A stretch of 39,762 nucleotides of DNA from Candidatus Buchananbacteria bacterium. GTDB taxonomy: Bacteria; Patescibacteriota; Patescibacteriia; 2-01-FULL-39-33. The first letter of the stretch is position 1, and the number at the start of each line of letters is the position of its first letter. Under the pieces are notes generated by a model. The model searched no databases, was not told where the DNA came from, and worked only from the letters and a program-made list of their open reading frames with translations. A program made the position numbers and the translations under genes. The stretch is from contig CAIOLF010000051.1 of assembly GCA_903859075.1 (NCBI GenBank), positions 1-39,762 on the forward strand, written 5' to 3'. Below, piece by piece: positions 24,034 through 30,671 of the stretch.

Positions 24034-24344
24034 CAATGGTAGAGCAACCGGCTGTGATCAATAAACGCAGCTTCCGAAAGAAATTTCGGAATGAAAATCG
24101 GGTGAATTCAGGGAAACCTAAATCCAACGCATTGGATATGGCAATCCTGAGCCAAGTCCTGACATTATGTCGGGAAAGGTGCAGAGACTATCCCCTTGGG
24201 GAGTAGTCCTATTTACATAAATAGGCCGAAGCGCCCGATACCTAAATCTCTTAATGAGATACGGTAGTGATATAGTCCACGCTTTAGTGAAAACTAGAGA
24301 CAAGTGTAACCGGTAGGTTGCTGGTTCGAATCCAGCTCGCGGAG
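24022..24344 (+). tRNA. tRNA-Asn (GUU) interrupted by a group I intron
   Basis: Exon 1 is 24022-24055 and exon 2 is 24307-24344. Joined, they give a canonical 72-nt tRNA: acceptor TCCGCGA/TCGCGGA with U1:A72, D-stem GCTC/GAGC, anticodon stem ACCGG/CCGGT with loop CTGTTAA (anticodon GTT), T-arm GCTGG-TTCGAAT-CCAGC and G73, as in bacterial tRNA-Asn. CCA is not encoded. The intron splits the anticodon between positions 35 and 36, so no functional tRNA exists without splicing. A terminator hairpin follows at 24368. I see no other tRNA-Asn in this window, so the gene may be essential. Confidence 0.9.
24056..24306 (+). ncRNA. Group I self-splicing intron (251 nt, no ORF)
   Basis: Core elements can be drawn by hand. 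P1: exon GGCTGT (24050-24055) with guide GCAGCT (24067-24072), giving the U.G wobble at the 5' splice site. P2: TTCCGAAA/TTTCGGAA (24072-24091). P3: ATCGGG (24097-24102) with CCCGAT (24234-24239). P4: TCAGG (24108-24112) with CCTGA (24146-24150). P6a: hairpin near 24157-24173. P7: GACTA (24186-24190) with TAGTC (24273-24277). P8: ATCTC/GAGAT (24245-24260). The conserved CAGGGAAACCT, AATCCTGAGCC and GGTGCAGAGACT stretches are present. It ends in G (24306). Two extra hairpins lie between P7 and P3, hinting at an IA-like subgroup. No homing endonuclease. Confidence 0.88.
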
Positions 24345-25979
24345 CTGAGAATTGGTTTGCTTAAGAGCAGGGGTTAAAACCCCTGTTTTTATTTGGTTTA
24401 TTAACATTTCAGCGGTTCGAACCCTCTCTTTTACCTGAATTGAACTCGGATTCATTTTTTCCATCGCTTGAAATAGATTACCCCAATGAAAATGGGCTTT
24501 TCTATCCATTAAGATGCGGTTCGAACCAAGCAATTTTAGAAAAGCGTTTCTGCCCTCTGGAGAGCACTTATCAAATATAATATCAGAGTATGACGAGAAC
24601 TTTAGTATCTCTTCCTCAGCTTGCCGATTGGTAGTGATTTTGTCATTGACGTTCTCTCTTTTTTCGCTGATTTCAATCTTCTGTACTTCCAAATCTCTTT
24701 TTTTTGTAACATAGTCTTCCTGACTTAAATCACCGGATAATCGCATATCCAATAAGCGGTCCGTTTTAAATTTGATGCTTGCATGTTGCTGATCCAATTC
24801 TTTAGCCAATCCCATATTCATTCCAAGCTCTAAATATTCGTTGTTTTCTATTTCATTCAGCGCCCAGATGGTGAATGGCAATGGGAATTGTATTTTATGG
24901 ATTTCTTCTTTGATTGAGCCAACTAATATTTCTACCGGAACAACGCTTTGATGGCACTTTTTCCCCTTATCCTTGTCATCCTTGCTTTTAGTACAATGGT
25001 AATAGGTATAAAAGTGTTGTTTTCCTGATTTCTGCGTTTTAGTTTTATTATCGGCAGTGATCGCAGCACCGCATTCCCCGCAGGTAAATACTTTATAGGG
25101 ATGTACTGCACCCAACTGGATAGTCTTGGCCTTCAATCCCAAAGCCTCTTGAACCTGATCAAATAGTTTCTTATCAATCATGGCCGTATGCTTGCCGGTG
25201 TAAATATTGCCACTGTCTTTTGGATACTCATAATAACCATAGTAGAAAGTGTTGGTCAAAATATTGTAAATTGTGGATTTGCCTATCTCGCGCCCAAATT
25301 TACCGGTCAATCCGAGTTCCTTATTAGCCACACCAACCAGGGCGCCGCAGGAGTGCTGTCCTCGTGCGGCAATATGAAATAGCTTCTGGACCTTATAAAA
25401 TTTGTCGGGGTTAGTTATAATCTCTTTGTATCCCTTCTTTTCACTACCGTCTGATTTGTATCCCAGAGGTGGAGTATTGGGGAACCAGCCCTTTTCTGCT
25501 TTGCTAATGATGCCTCTTTTACTTGCTATGCTTAAGTCTTTAACATATTGATTTGATATAGCCATTTCGAGCGCCATAATTATAGAATTATCAGACGGAA
25601 GATATGTATGGAGGGGCGTTATGATGGCTTTGATTTTACCAATCTGTAATCGATGAATAATTTTGCCATTCTCTTCCGCATTTCTAGAAAGACGATTAAT
25701 ATGCCAGCAGACAATTCCGTCGTATTTTCCTTTATCAATATCCTTTAGCATTTTATCAAATTCGGGACGATTATCTGGCCAACTAGCACTCTTCGATTCA
25801 CTAATGGTTGTAAGAATGCTGATATCCATTTTTGAGGAAAGAGGCATAGTTTCTTTAATCTGGTCTGGTATCGACTGGACTTGCCGATCTATGGCTTCTC
25901 CAGATTTTCTGACATAAAGAACAAATTTTAATTGGTGAATATTAACTTCATCGGTGTAGATTAGTTTATATTTCTTCAT
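24294..25979 (-). CDS. Large serine recombinase (integrase)
   Basis: 561 residues. N-terminal resolvase domain with catalytic Ser26 in LYVRKSGE and the VCWHINRLSRN motif; a recombinase domain (about 150-270, PPLGYKS...STIYNILTNTFYYGYYEY); a zinc ribbon FTCGECGAAI ... HC...KKCHQ; then a coiled-coil region and C-terminal tail. The start at 25979 was chosen because a 57-residue ORF ends 19 nt upstream. The 3' end is unusual: codons over 24307-24344 are the antisense of the tRNA-Asn 3' exon (LRELDSNQQPTG), and the TAG lies inside the group I intron. It is the likely integrase of the island to the right. No Shine-Dalgarno sequence. Confidence 0.92.
   Translation of the reverse strand: MKKYKLIYTDEVNIHQLKFVLYVRKSGEAIDRQVQSIPDQIKETMPLSSKMDISILTTISESKSASWPDNRPEFDKMLKDIDKGKYDGIVCWHINRLSRNAEENGKIIHRLQIGKIKAIITPLHTYLPSDNSIIMALEMAISNQYVKDLSIASKRGIISKAEKGWFPNTPPLGYKSDGSEKKGYKEIITNPDKFYKVQKLFHIAARGQHSCGALVGVANKELGLTGKFGREIGKSTIYNILTNTFYYGYYEYPKDSGNIYTGKHTAMIDKKLFDQVQEALGLKAKTIQLGAVHPYKVFTCGECGAAITADNKTKTQKSGKQHFYTYYHCTKSKDDKDKGKKCHQSVVPVEILVGSIKEEIHKIQFPLPFTIWALNEIENNEYLELGMNMGLAKELDQQHASIKFKTDRLLDMRLSGDLSQEDYVTKKRDLEVQKIEISEKRENVNDKITTNRQAEEEILKFSSYSDIIFDKCSPEGRNAFLKLLGSNRILMDRKAHFHWGNLFQAMEKMNPSSIQVKERVRTAEMLINQIKTGVLTPALKQTNSQLRELDSNQQPTGYTCL
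24368..24390 (+). terminator. Terminator of the tRNA-Asn transcript
   Basis: CAGGGGTT-AA-AACCCCTG followed by T5 ATTT, 23 nt past the tRNA end. It lies inside the recombinase coding region on the other strand (codons for GVLTPAL), so one sequence serves both. Confidence 0.8.
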
Positions 25980-25998
25980 AATATTTATTTTTTTGTTA

Positions 25999-26172
25999 TT
26001 AGTTAAAATTGGTCGTTTGTCGACCATAGGTTCCATTATAATAAATATCATCGTAAACAGCCAGTAGGTTGGTAGCCATTTCTCTGGCTTCTGATACGGG
26101 GAGCCAATCTCCATAGTAGCAGAAGTAATAAATAATGAATTTAGCTAAGGCTAAATCAGTTAACTGGGTCAT
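25999..26172 (-). CDS. Small protein (57 residues) upstream of the recombinase
   Basis: ATG at 26172 to TAA at 25999-26001. The product starts MTQLTDLALAKFIIYYFCYY and continues GDWLPVSEAREMATNLLAVY; it is Tyr-rich and mostly helical-looking, with one Cys. It occupies the otherwise empty gap between the zinc-ribbon gene and the recombinase, ends 19 nt before the recombinase ATG and shares its strand, so it is probably in the same transcript. No family recognised; a small recombination-directionality or DNA-binding role is only a guess from position. Confidence 0.55.
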   Translation of the reverse strand: MTQLTDLALAKFIIYYFCYYGDWLPVSEAREMATNLLAVYDDIYYNGTYGRQTTNFN

Positions 26173-26297
26173 AGCGGTAAAATAAAATTAATAATTATAT
26201 TCTCCCTCCGCTTCCACCAGCTTAGGTGTTATTCATATTAACCAATAACTCCTGTAATTGTTTCTATTATATTTTAGAGTTATTTTTTATTATTAGT

Positions 26298-26331
26298 GGT
26301 GCTAGCGTAGAGTTGCCCCCACACTAGCACC
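26298..26331. other. Hairpin after the 122-residue zinc-ribbon gene
   Basis: GGTGCTAG (26298-26305) pairs perfectly with CTAGCACC (26324-26331) around an 18-nt loop, 8 nt past the gene's stop. No T tract follows on the minus strand, so it looks more like an mRNA-processing or stability hairpin than a terminator. The stretch 26173-26338 otherwise holds nothing I can name. Confidence 0.5.
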
Positions 26332-26338
26332 AAAATAT

Positions 26339-26707
26339 TTATCTTTTGTTCGGCTTGCCTTTTTTCGAAGCAAGACTTTTCTTAATCCGACGTTCAACTT
26401 CTTTATCGGTTGGGAATTCGGTGATAAATTGTCCCTCCACCGTTTTAGGCTTCAATTTCTTGACATTTACTGGTTGAAGACAGAAAGGGCAAAAATATTG
26501 TTCGCTTTCCAAGCTGTAATCAATACTAGCCAAACCCCACTTTTTAATACCATGTTTACATATACCCCAAAGCATGATCCCATAGCCAGGGCTATTGTGC
26601 GTGTAAAAAGCATGGTTAAAATGTTTGTGGCATGAGGGGCATTCAAAAGCCTCAAAGGTCGCGGTCTTTAAACTCTCTTTATTCTTTTGTATTTTTTTTG
26701 TTGTCAT
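26339..26707 (-). CDS. Zinc-ribbon protein, unknown function
   Basis: 122 residues. Two CxxC knuckles, FECPSCHKHF (Cys23/26) and YFCPFCLQPV, with a His-rich stretch between them (HKHFNHAFYTH), suggest one or two zinc sites. A basic C-terminal tail (KKSLASKKGKPNKR) favours nucleic-acid binding. No named family recognised. It lies on the recombinase strand within the left operon of the island. Confidence 0.65.
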   Translation of the reverse strand: MTTKKIQKNKESLKTATFEAFECPSCHKHFNHAFYTHNSPGYGIMLWGICKHGIKKWGLASIDYSLESEQYFCPFCLQPVNVKKLKPKTVEGQFITEFPTDKEVERRIKKSLASKKGKPNKR

Positions 26708-26753
26708 ATTCTTTTTTTATTTTATTAAATTTCTCCCCCCGCTTATCACCAAA

Positions 26754-26969
26754 TTAGGTGTTGTACAGATCCTGCAATAATTCCCTGACTTGCTGCCGAT
26801 CTTTGGGATCGTAGTCACTAGGATCAACCAATTGCAGAAACTTCCTTTTGAGAAGTGACCTGCTCTTGAGCTTGTGCTTCATCAAGGTTGTTTTGAAGCA
26901 AACTAGACTTGACCAGTCTGGATGCTTCTCCAGGATATTCCGGAACTTTTCTTCAAAGCCCATATGCAT
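26754..26969 (-). CDS. Small helical protein, unknown function
   Basis: 71 residues (or 69 from Met3). Highly charged and helical: FEEKFRNILEKHPDW, then KHKLKSRSLLKRKFLQLVDPSDYD. The start overlaps the last codons of the ribbon-helix-helix candidate gene in another frame (GATGCATATGG carries both), which indicates translational coupling. No family recognised. Confidence 0.6.
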   Translation of the reverse strand: MHMGFEEKFRNILEKHPDWSSLVCFKTTLMKHKLKSRSLLKRKFLQLVDPSDYDPKDRQQVRELLQDLYNT

Positions 26970-27171
26970 CCTCCTTGGTTACTTTCTGTTTATTCTTTTT
27001 CATCTTGGACTTGTGAACATTAATCAGCTTGTCCAAGAATCCGGCCATGGTTCGAGTGTCCATGTTTCGTTTGATCCACTCCAATTGCTTACGATTGGCT
27101 CGTACCATCGTATTGAAGTAGGATTTTTGATTCCTGCGCATAATTAGGAAGTTATGAGTAAAATTAGCCAT
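26953..27171 (-). CDS. Ribbon-helix-helix-like small protein
   Basis: 72 residues. The stretch RANRKQLEWIKRNM followed by TRTMAGFLDKLINVHKSK fits a short strand plus two helices as in ribbon-helix-helix DNA-binding proteins, and the C-terminus is strongly basic. It is first in the leftward operon that ends with the recombinase, with a 670-bp regulatory-looking spacer upstream, so it could be the element's autorepressor. The fold call is from pattern alone. Confidence 0.55.
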   Translation of the reverse strand: MANFTHNFLIMRRNQKSYFNTMVRANRKQLEWIKRNMDTRTMAGFLDKLINVHKSKMKKNKQKVTKEDAYGL

Positions 27172-27206
27172 TCATACAATCTCTTGTAAGATAACTATAC
27201 TCCTAA

Positions 27207-27485
27207 CCCCCCTTCGGGTCTCTGGCAGGCACAACTTTCTTATTTTCTTATTATCTTATCGTTTAATTCTTGTTTTTCACTTCTAAGACTCTTATATCCG
27301 GTGTCCTATAATACTAGTTAATAAGCATTATGTAGCACGGTGTCCAATAGTAAATACAGTTATTAAGGATAGGTACAAGAAAAAAGTGGCGATTTGCATT
27401 AAAAATCATCTCTTCTTCTTGCTTTCAATTGTCAAAGTACAGTTTTAATTTAAAAAATTGTGCCTGCCGTCAACCGTCAGGGGGG
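27207..27485. repeat. Long-range inverted repeat in the 27172-27845 non-coding spacer
   Basis: GGCAGGCACAA (27224-27234) is the exact reverse complement of TTGTGCCTGCC (27458-27468). Just outside, CCCCCC (27207-27212) is complementary to GGGGGG (27480-27485). The arms enclose about 220 bp of AT-rich sequence. This could be the closing helix of a structured RNA, a transfer or replication origin, or the ends of a small non-autonomous element; no target duplication is visible. The remaining spacer (27486-27845) has no gene I can support, and ends with an A/T hairpin (TCAGAAAAA/TTTTTCTGA, 27812-27844). Confidence 0.6.
27299..27349. repeat. Pair of direct repeats CGGTGTCC(T/A)ATA
   Basis: CGGTGTCCTATA at 27299-27310 and CGGTGTCCAATA at 27338-27349, 39 bp apart, inside the long inverted repeat and upstream of the leftward operon. 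A spacing near four helical turns suits paired protein-binding sites. Confidence 0.5.
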
Positions 27486-27845
27486 ATCCTTTCCACCGGT
27501 TATTTTATTCTCGCCCGGTTACCTAGGATAAGGTTGAGTAACGAGAGAAGTTTTGATCCGAAGATCTTTTTTTGGATGATTCCCTTGTTCTCAGTTGCCT
27601 CATTGAAGGGCAGACTTGAGAGGGGAAATGATCCGAGTGTGGATTAGTGGCCACTTACTATTTTCATATATGAGATCATTATATCATAAGTACAAATCCG
27701 TGTCAGCCAACGCAATGAACTTCTGGTGCCATTTTCTATTATTAGCTATAGCCCCGATATTCATTGGTCTTTTTTCAAGGAATTAGGGAGATATTTTATC
27801 GATTAATATTTTCAGAAAAATTTGCAATTATAATTTTTTTCTGAC

Positions 27846-28343
27846 TTAGACACCCCATTTCTCTCTCAACTTAATGAATGATTCTACCCGCTTGGTCGGC
27901 CTGCCATCATAAAGCGCCCGTCTAATTTTCTCACGCTTTTCCATTAGACAAGCCAAGCGATTCATCTTGTAAAGCACGCCCCCCATCAAGCTCTTGCTGA
28001 CCCCCTTCACTTGATACACCAGCTTATGGCAATTCCTGCACGCAAACCTATCTCCGCCAGGAATCAAATACAATACCGAACATCTCCTCCCACACTGACA
28101 TTTGAAGTATTCCTTATCTCCCAGCGGTAACTCCACGCTTTCTATTTCAATTATCTGACTTTTAACCTCGTCATAAGATTGGAAGGTGATATTGGCCAGC
28201 TTCAAATCATTGGTGTAACTCAAAGAATAAGCCACCGACATTTCTTGGCCATCACATTCAGCTTTGGCTAGGTGTGATAATCCGTCATTGGCGCTAAATT
28301 CTCTGATATTTAATTTCCAGCACTGTTCTACCTTAGTAAGCAT
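27846..28343 (-). CDS. Mobile-element-type zinc-ribbon protein
   Basis: 165 residues. The N-terminal half is beta-rich (ECDGQEMSVAYSLSYT), followed by FKCQCGRRCSVLYLIPGGDRFACRNCHKLVYQ, a zinc ribbon, then a helical basic C-terminus. This layout (a CGRR..LY motif, then F.CR.CH.L.Y) matches a widespread hypothetical protein family found in integrated elements of many bacteria. Its function is unknown; nucleic-acid binding is likely. First CDS left of the divergent point near 28600 together with the small ORF at 28388. Confidence 0.72.
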   Translation of the reverse strand: MLTKVEQCWKLNIREFSANDGLSHLAKAECDGQEMSVAYSLSYTNDLKLANITFQSYDEVKSQIIEIESVELPLGDKEYFKCQCGRRCSVLYLIPGGDRFACRNCHKLVYQVKGVSKSLMGGVLYKMNRLACLMEKREKIRRALYDGRPTKRVESFIKLREKWGV

Positions 28344-28387
28344 TGTTTTCTATTTAAATTACTATCTTAATCTAATCGTATCATAAG

Positions 28388-28570
28388 TCATAAATTTTTT
28401 ACTAACCCTTCCTTAATCCCTTGTAGCTTTCTCTTCTCCGCCCACTCCTCAATTTCTTTCCGCCGGCCAGCTAATACTGTTACCCTAACATCCTTAGCCA
28501 TTGGGTCCCATATCGATTCAACAACTCCCCCATGCCCTCCAACCAAGCTAAAGATTATCCAGCCTACCAC
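28388..28570 (-). CDS. Possible small protein (60 residues), GTG start
   Basis: The frame is open upstream to 28600 without ATG; GTG at 28570 is the best start. A hydrophobic N-terminal stretch (VVGWIIFSLVGGHGG) is followed by a charged helical part (RRKEIEEWAEKRKLQGIKEG). No Shine-Dalgarno sequence and no family. It sits between two supported genes on the same strand with a 44-bp gap to the zinc-ribbon gene. Confidence 0.35.
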   Translation of the reverse strand: MVGWIIFSLVGGHGGVVESIWDPMAKDVRVTVLAGRRKEIEEWAEKRKLQGIKEGLVKNL

Positions 28571-28671
28571 TAAATATTTGATTCCAGTTATCCTGGGATC
28601 TTTTATTAATAATTATCCTCAATCTTCGCCAGTAACTCTTGGCGTTCTTTTTGGATAAGAAAGGAAATTAT

Positions 28672-28971
28672 ATGGAGTCAATCGGTGAAGTCCTGGCTAC
28701 TAACTGGTCAGGAAGTCAAAAGACAGCGCAACTGGTGAGGCAGCAAATCCTCGAGAGATTTGGCCCAGAAGCCGCAGAGCAGTACAAGCCCGAAAGTAAC
28801 ACAATGACTTATCGGGAGGCTCTCAAAAGGGGCTACAAAGTAATCAAAGGTCAGAGAAGTCTAAAATCAATCACCTTCGTGGAAAAGGAAGAGTCCAATG
28901 GAGCGACAATACGCATCCCTCGGACAGTCCATTTGTTCTTTGTTCCACTTCAATGTGAGAAAGTAAATTGA
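28672..28971 (+). CDS. ArdC-N-like small protein
   Basis: 99 residues from ATG 28672, chosen because AAAGGA lies 5 nt upstream; an in-frame earlier ATG (28639) lacks this. The layout YREALKRGYKVIKGQRSLKSITFVEKEE ... TVHLFFVPLQCEKV resembles the N-terminal ssDNA-binding domain of ArdC/antirestriction proteins (a glycine, then basic KGQ, then strands). ArdC proteins travel with conjugative elements and protect incoming DNA. Only the N-terminal domain is here; the C-terminal metalloprotease domain is missing. First gene of the rightward operon. Confidence 0.55.
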   Translation: MESIGEVLATNWSGSQKTAQLVRQQILERFGPEAAEQYKPESNTMTYREALKRGYKVIKGQRSLKSITFVEKEESNGATIRIPRTVHLFFVPLQCEKVN

Positions 28972-28978
28972 TAAATCT

Positions 28979-29209
28979 ATGACTAAGGATTATCTCGTCT
29001 CCTACAAGCCCGGCAATAATCAATTAAAAACTCCCATGATCCGCCTATCTAATAAGCGTTTCTTGGAGAGTATTTCCGGCTTAAATATCGGAGACACCAT
29101 CTGCGTTGAGTATTTGCCCAACGCAATAATTATAAAGAAAATTAATCCACAAAATTATGTCCAAATTCAACTTCAAGATCAAGGGCAGGCTGAACCGATA
29201 TCAGCGTAA
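28979..29209 (+). CDS. SymE-like (AbrB-fold) small protein
   Basis: 76 residues. TPMIRLSNKRFLES followed by SGLNIGDTICVEYLPNAIIIKKI closely follows the PxIRLxGxWLxxxGFxxGDxVxVxxxxxxIxI pattern of SymE, an AbrB-superfamily protein from a type I toxin-antitoxin system (SymE can compact the nucleoid). Here it lies in an operon without an obvious antisense RNA, so it may act as a DNA-binding regulator instead. It starts 7 bp after the preceding stop, and its last 53 bp overlap the next gene. Confidence 0.55.
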   Translation: MTKDYLVSYKPGNNQLKTPMIRLSNKRFLESISGLNIGDTICVEYLPNAIIIKKINPQNYVQIQLQDQGQAEPISA

Positions 29210-29432
29210 TAACCTTGAAATCCTGACCGACGAGACAGTAAGAAGATTAAGATCGGGAGACTGGTCAGCTACTCCTGCCCCGATTCTTAAATGTATAAAT
29301 TGCGGGGGCCGGATTTCCACCTATAATCTTCGCTACTTTGACTACAGAGGAGAGGAAGTTCTCTGCTACCATTGCCAAACAGGAGAAGAAATTCATGCAG
29401 TTCCAGCTAGAGAGGGGGCAAGAATCATATGA
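29157..29432 (+). CDS. Zinc-ribbon small protein
   Basis: 91 residues. A basic N-terminus (MSKFNFKIKGRLNRYQRNNLE) and one CINCGG ... CYHCQT pair of CxxC knuckles about 25 residues apart. Its first 53 bp overlap the SymE-like gene in another frame, and its stop overlaps the next start by 4 bp (ATGA). If that overlap is too long, an internal start would be needed, but none is obvious. Nucleic-acid binding is inferred. Confidence 0.58.
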   Translation: MSKFNFKIKGRLNRYQRNNLEILTDETVRRLRSGDWSATPAPILKCINCGGRISTYNLRYFDYRGEEVLCYHCQTGEEIHAVPAREGARII

Positions 29433-29896
29433 CTAGAGGAATTGGCGTCCTTCTCACGGACAATTGGCTAGTCAGGACTCAAGAATATAATGGCGATATG
29501 TACCTTGATAATTCTAGTAATGGCTATTATTTCGCTGAAGCCCTAAGAAATGTTAATGATTTTAATTCCTTCCATTATGCCGTCAATGGCTTTAATCAGG
29601 ATTTTTTCGGTTACTCTGACTTTTCTTTGTTCCGCTCAGCCCTTCCTTCCCAACTCGCCTTCACTCAGTACAGCTATATCTCTAGGTGGTTCTCAGACTT
29701 CCTGTTCATCCGAAACGCCACTGACAAGCCATACACTATAGTTGATATCAATAATGAAGCTCTGTTTTTGGAGAAGGGTATTACCGCCATTTATTACTTC
29801 GGTTCTTTCTATGGCACGGTCAATGACTCCGAGCCTCCTTTTTGCCTCAATCGAAAGCAAAAAGAAAATTATATTAATAATCTTCAAAAAATATGA
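29429..29896 (+). CDS. Protein of unknown function (155 residues)
   Basis: Aromatic-rich, mostly acidic sequence with many Phe/Tyr/Asn (NSSNGYYFAEALRNVNDF, YSYISRWFSDFLF). No membrane segment, Cys pair or family motif that I recognise. It is joined by ATGA overlaps to both neighbours, so it is clearly translated with the operon. Phe/Tyr/Asn richness is unlike the basic zinc ribbons around it; it could be a structural or inhibitor protein. Confidence 0.65.
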   Translation: MTRGIGVLLTDNWLVRTQEYNGDMYLDNSSNGYYFAEALRNVNDFNSFHYAVNGFNQDFFGYSDFSLFRSALPSQLAFTQYSYISRWFSDFLFIRNATDKPYTIVDINNEALFLEKGITAIYYFGSFYGTVNDSEPPFCLNRKQKENYINNLQKI

Positions 29897-30237
29897 CGAT
29901 CAATGAAAACACCTATAATCCGATCCAGATTAATTACACCATTCGAAGAAATGCCAATGGAGAAGTAACTGAAAGAAGCACCATGGTTAATGTGAGGACA
30001 GAGAGTTCCGATGAGGCCATCAAACTCTACAATGAACTCAAAGCGCAACTCAACGGTGAATTGTCTGGCACCCCTCATACTACTGAGGACAACTCCGGTA
30101 GCTCCGTCCAATTATTTAATGACAAATCAGATACCTGTCCAAAGTGCGGTAGTGATTTAAAACTCAGGAAAGGTCGAAGCGGAGAGTTCTGGGGTTGCAG
30201 CAATTATCCGAGTTGCCGGTACACCCAACAAGCGTAG
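29893..30237 (+). CDS. Protein with topoisomerase-type C-terminal zinc finger
   Basis: 114 residues. The N-terminal 75 residues are a mixed alpha/beta domain without recognised family; the C-terminus, TCPKCGSDLKLRKGRSGEF then WGCSNYPSCRYT, is the C4 zinc finger seen at the ends of type IA topoisomerases and in nuclease-associated proteins. Such fingers bind single-stranded DNA. Last gene of the rightward operon, with ATGA overlap upstream and a terminator downstream. Confidence 0.7.
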   Translation: MTINENTYNPIQINYTIRRNANGEVTERSTMVNVRTESSDEAIKLYNELKAQLNGELSGTPHTTEDNSGSSVQLFNDKSDTCPKCGSDLKLRKGRSGEFWGCSNYPSCRYTQQA

Positions 30238-30246
30238 AGAATAATC

Positions 30247-30284
30247 AAAGCCCTGGTTCAATAGCACGGATCAGGGCTTTTTAA
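30247..30284 (+). terminator. Intrinsic terminator of the 28672-30237 operon
   Basis: AAAGCCCTG (30247-30255) pairs with CAGGGCTTT (30272-30280), then TTTAATTTCTTTT. Confidence 0.85.
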
Positions 30285-30310
30285 TTTCTTTTATAATTAA
30301 TTTCTAATCT

Positions 30311-30517
30311 ATGTCCAATAATAATCGCCTTATCTATCACTTGAAGAATTATCAAGTCAAAGAAAATGCCAATGTCTGGAGATGTTCAAGTTGCCACCAG
30401 TTATTTCTAAAACACCGTCTATATCTCCAATATCCTCATTTACCCAAACCGCCAAGAGTATTTTGCTCTCATTGCCTGGATTTAGTAAGGGTTAGGAGGA
30501 ATTACGCACCAGCTTAG
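30311..30517 (+). CDS. Zinc-ribbon microprotein (68 residues)
   Basis: Basic protein with WRCSSCHQLF and VFCSHCLDLV, two CxxC pairs about 25 residues apart, i.e. one zinc ribbon, and a His/Tyr-rich linker. It lies after the operon terminator, 30 nt past the T run, so it needs its own promoter or read-through. Architecture is close to the 29157 and 26339 proteins, so they may be distant paralogues. Confidence 0.6.
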   Translation: MSNNNRLIYHLKNYQVKENANVWRCSSCHQLFLKHRLYLQYPHLPKPPRVFCSHCLDLVRVRRNYAPA

Positions 30518-30636
30518 GATTTTAACCATATTTCCGAGCCACAGAGACCTTCAGGAGCGATTTTTATTTCCAAATTAAGTATTTATCCATTCCAAGCAAT
30601 TCCAGAGCTAAAAGAGCTTAATTTGGCACCTGCTTG

Positions 30637-30665
30637 TTGCAAAATCTCTGTTATTTTGGTATAGT
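30637..30665 (+). promoter_or_regulatory. Promoter of the structured RNA
   Basis: TTGCAA (30637-30642), 17-nt spacer, TATAGT (30660-30665) with TGG just before the -10 (extended type). Start would be near 30672. The stretch 30518-30636 holds nothing else I can name. Confidence 0.7.
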
Positions 30666-30671
30666 AAAAAG

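Noticed and set aside
23973..24206. Plus-strand ORF running through tRNA-Asn and the intron
   Set aside because: It is explained by the tRNA exon and group I intron core; not an intron-encoded endonuclease (no LAGLIDADG or HNH motif).
24411..24534. Two copies of GCGGTTCGAACC resembling T-arm sequence
   Set aside because: Both are in the recombinase coding frame without the rest of a tRNA; probably chance or codon-level similarity.
27207..27485. Small non-autonomous transposon (MITE)
   Set aside because: The arms are not followed by a convincing target-site duplication and the G/C runs are separated from the 11-bp arms by non-pairing bases.
27429..27647. 72-codon plus-strand ORF in the long spacer
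   Set aside because: TTG start, no ribosome-binding site, no recognisable domain, and it overlaps the right arm of the inverted repeat; not supported as a gene.
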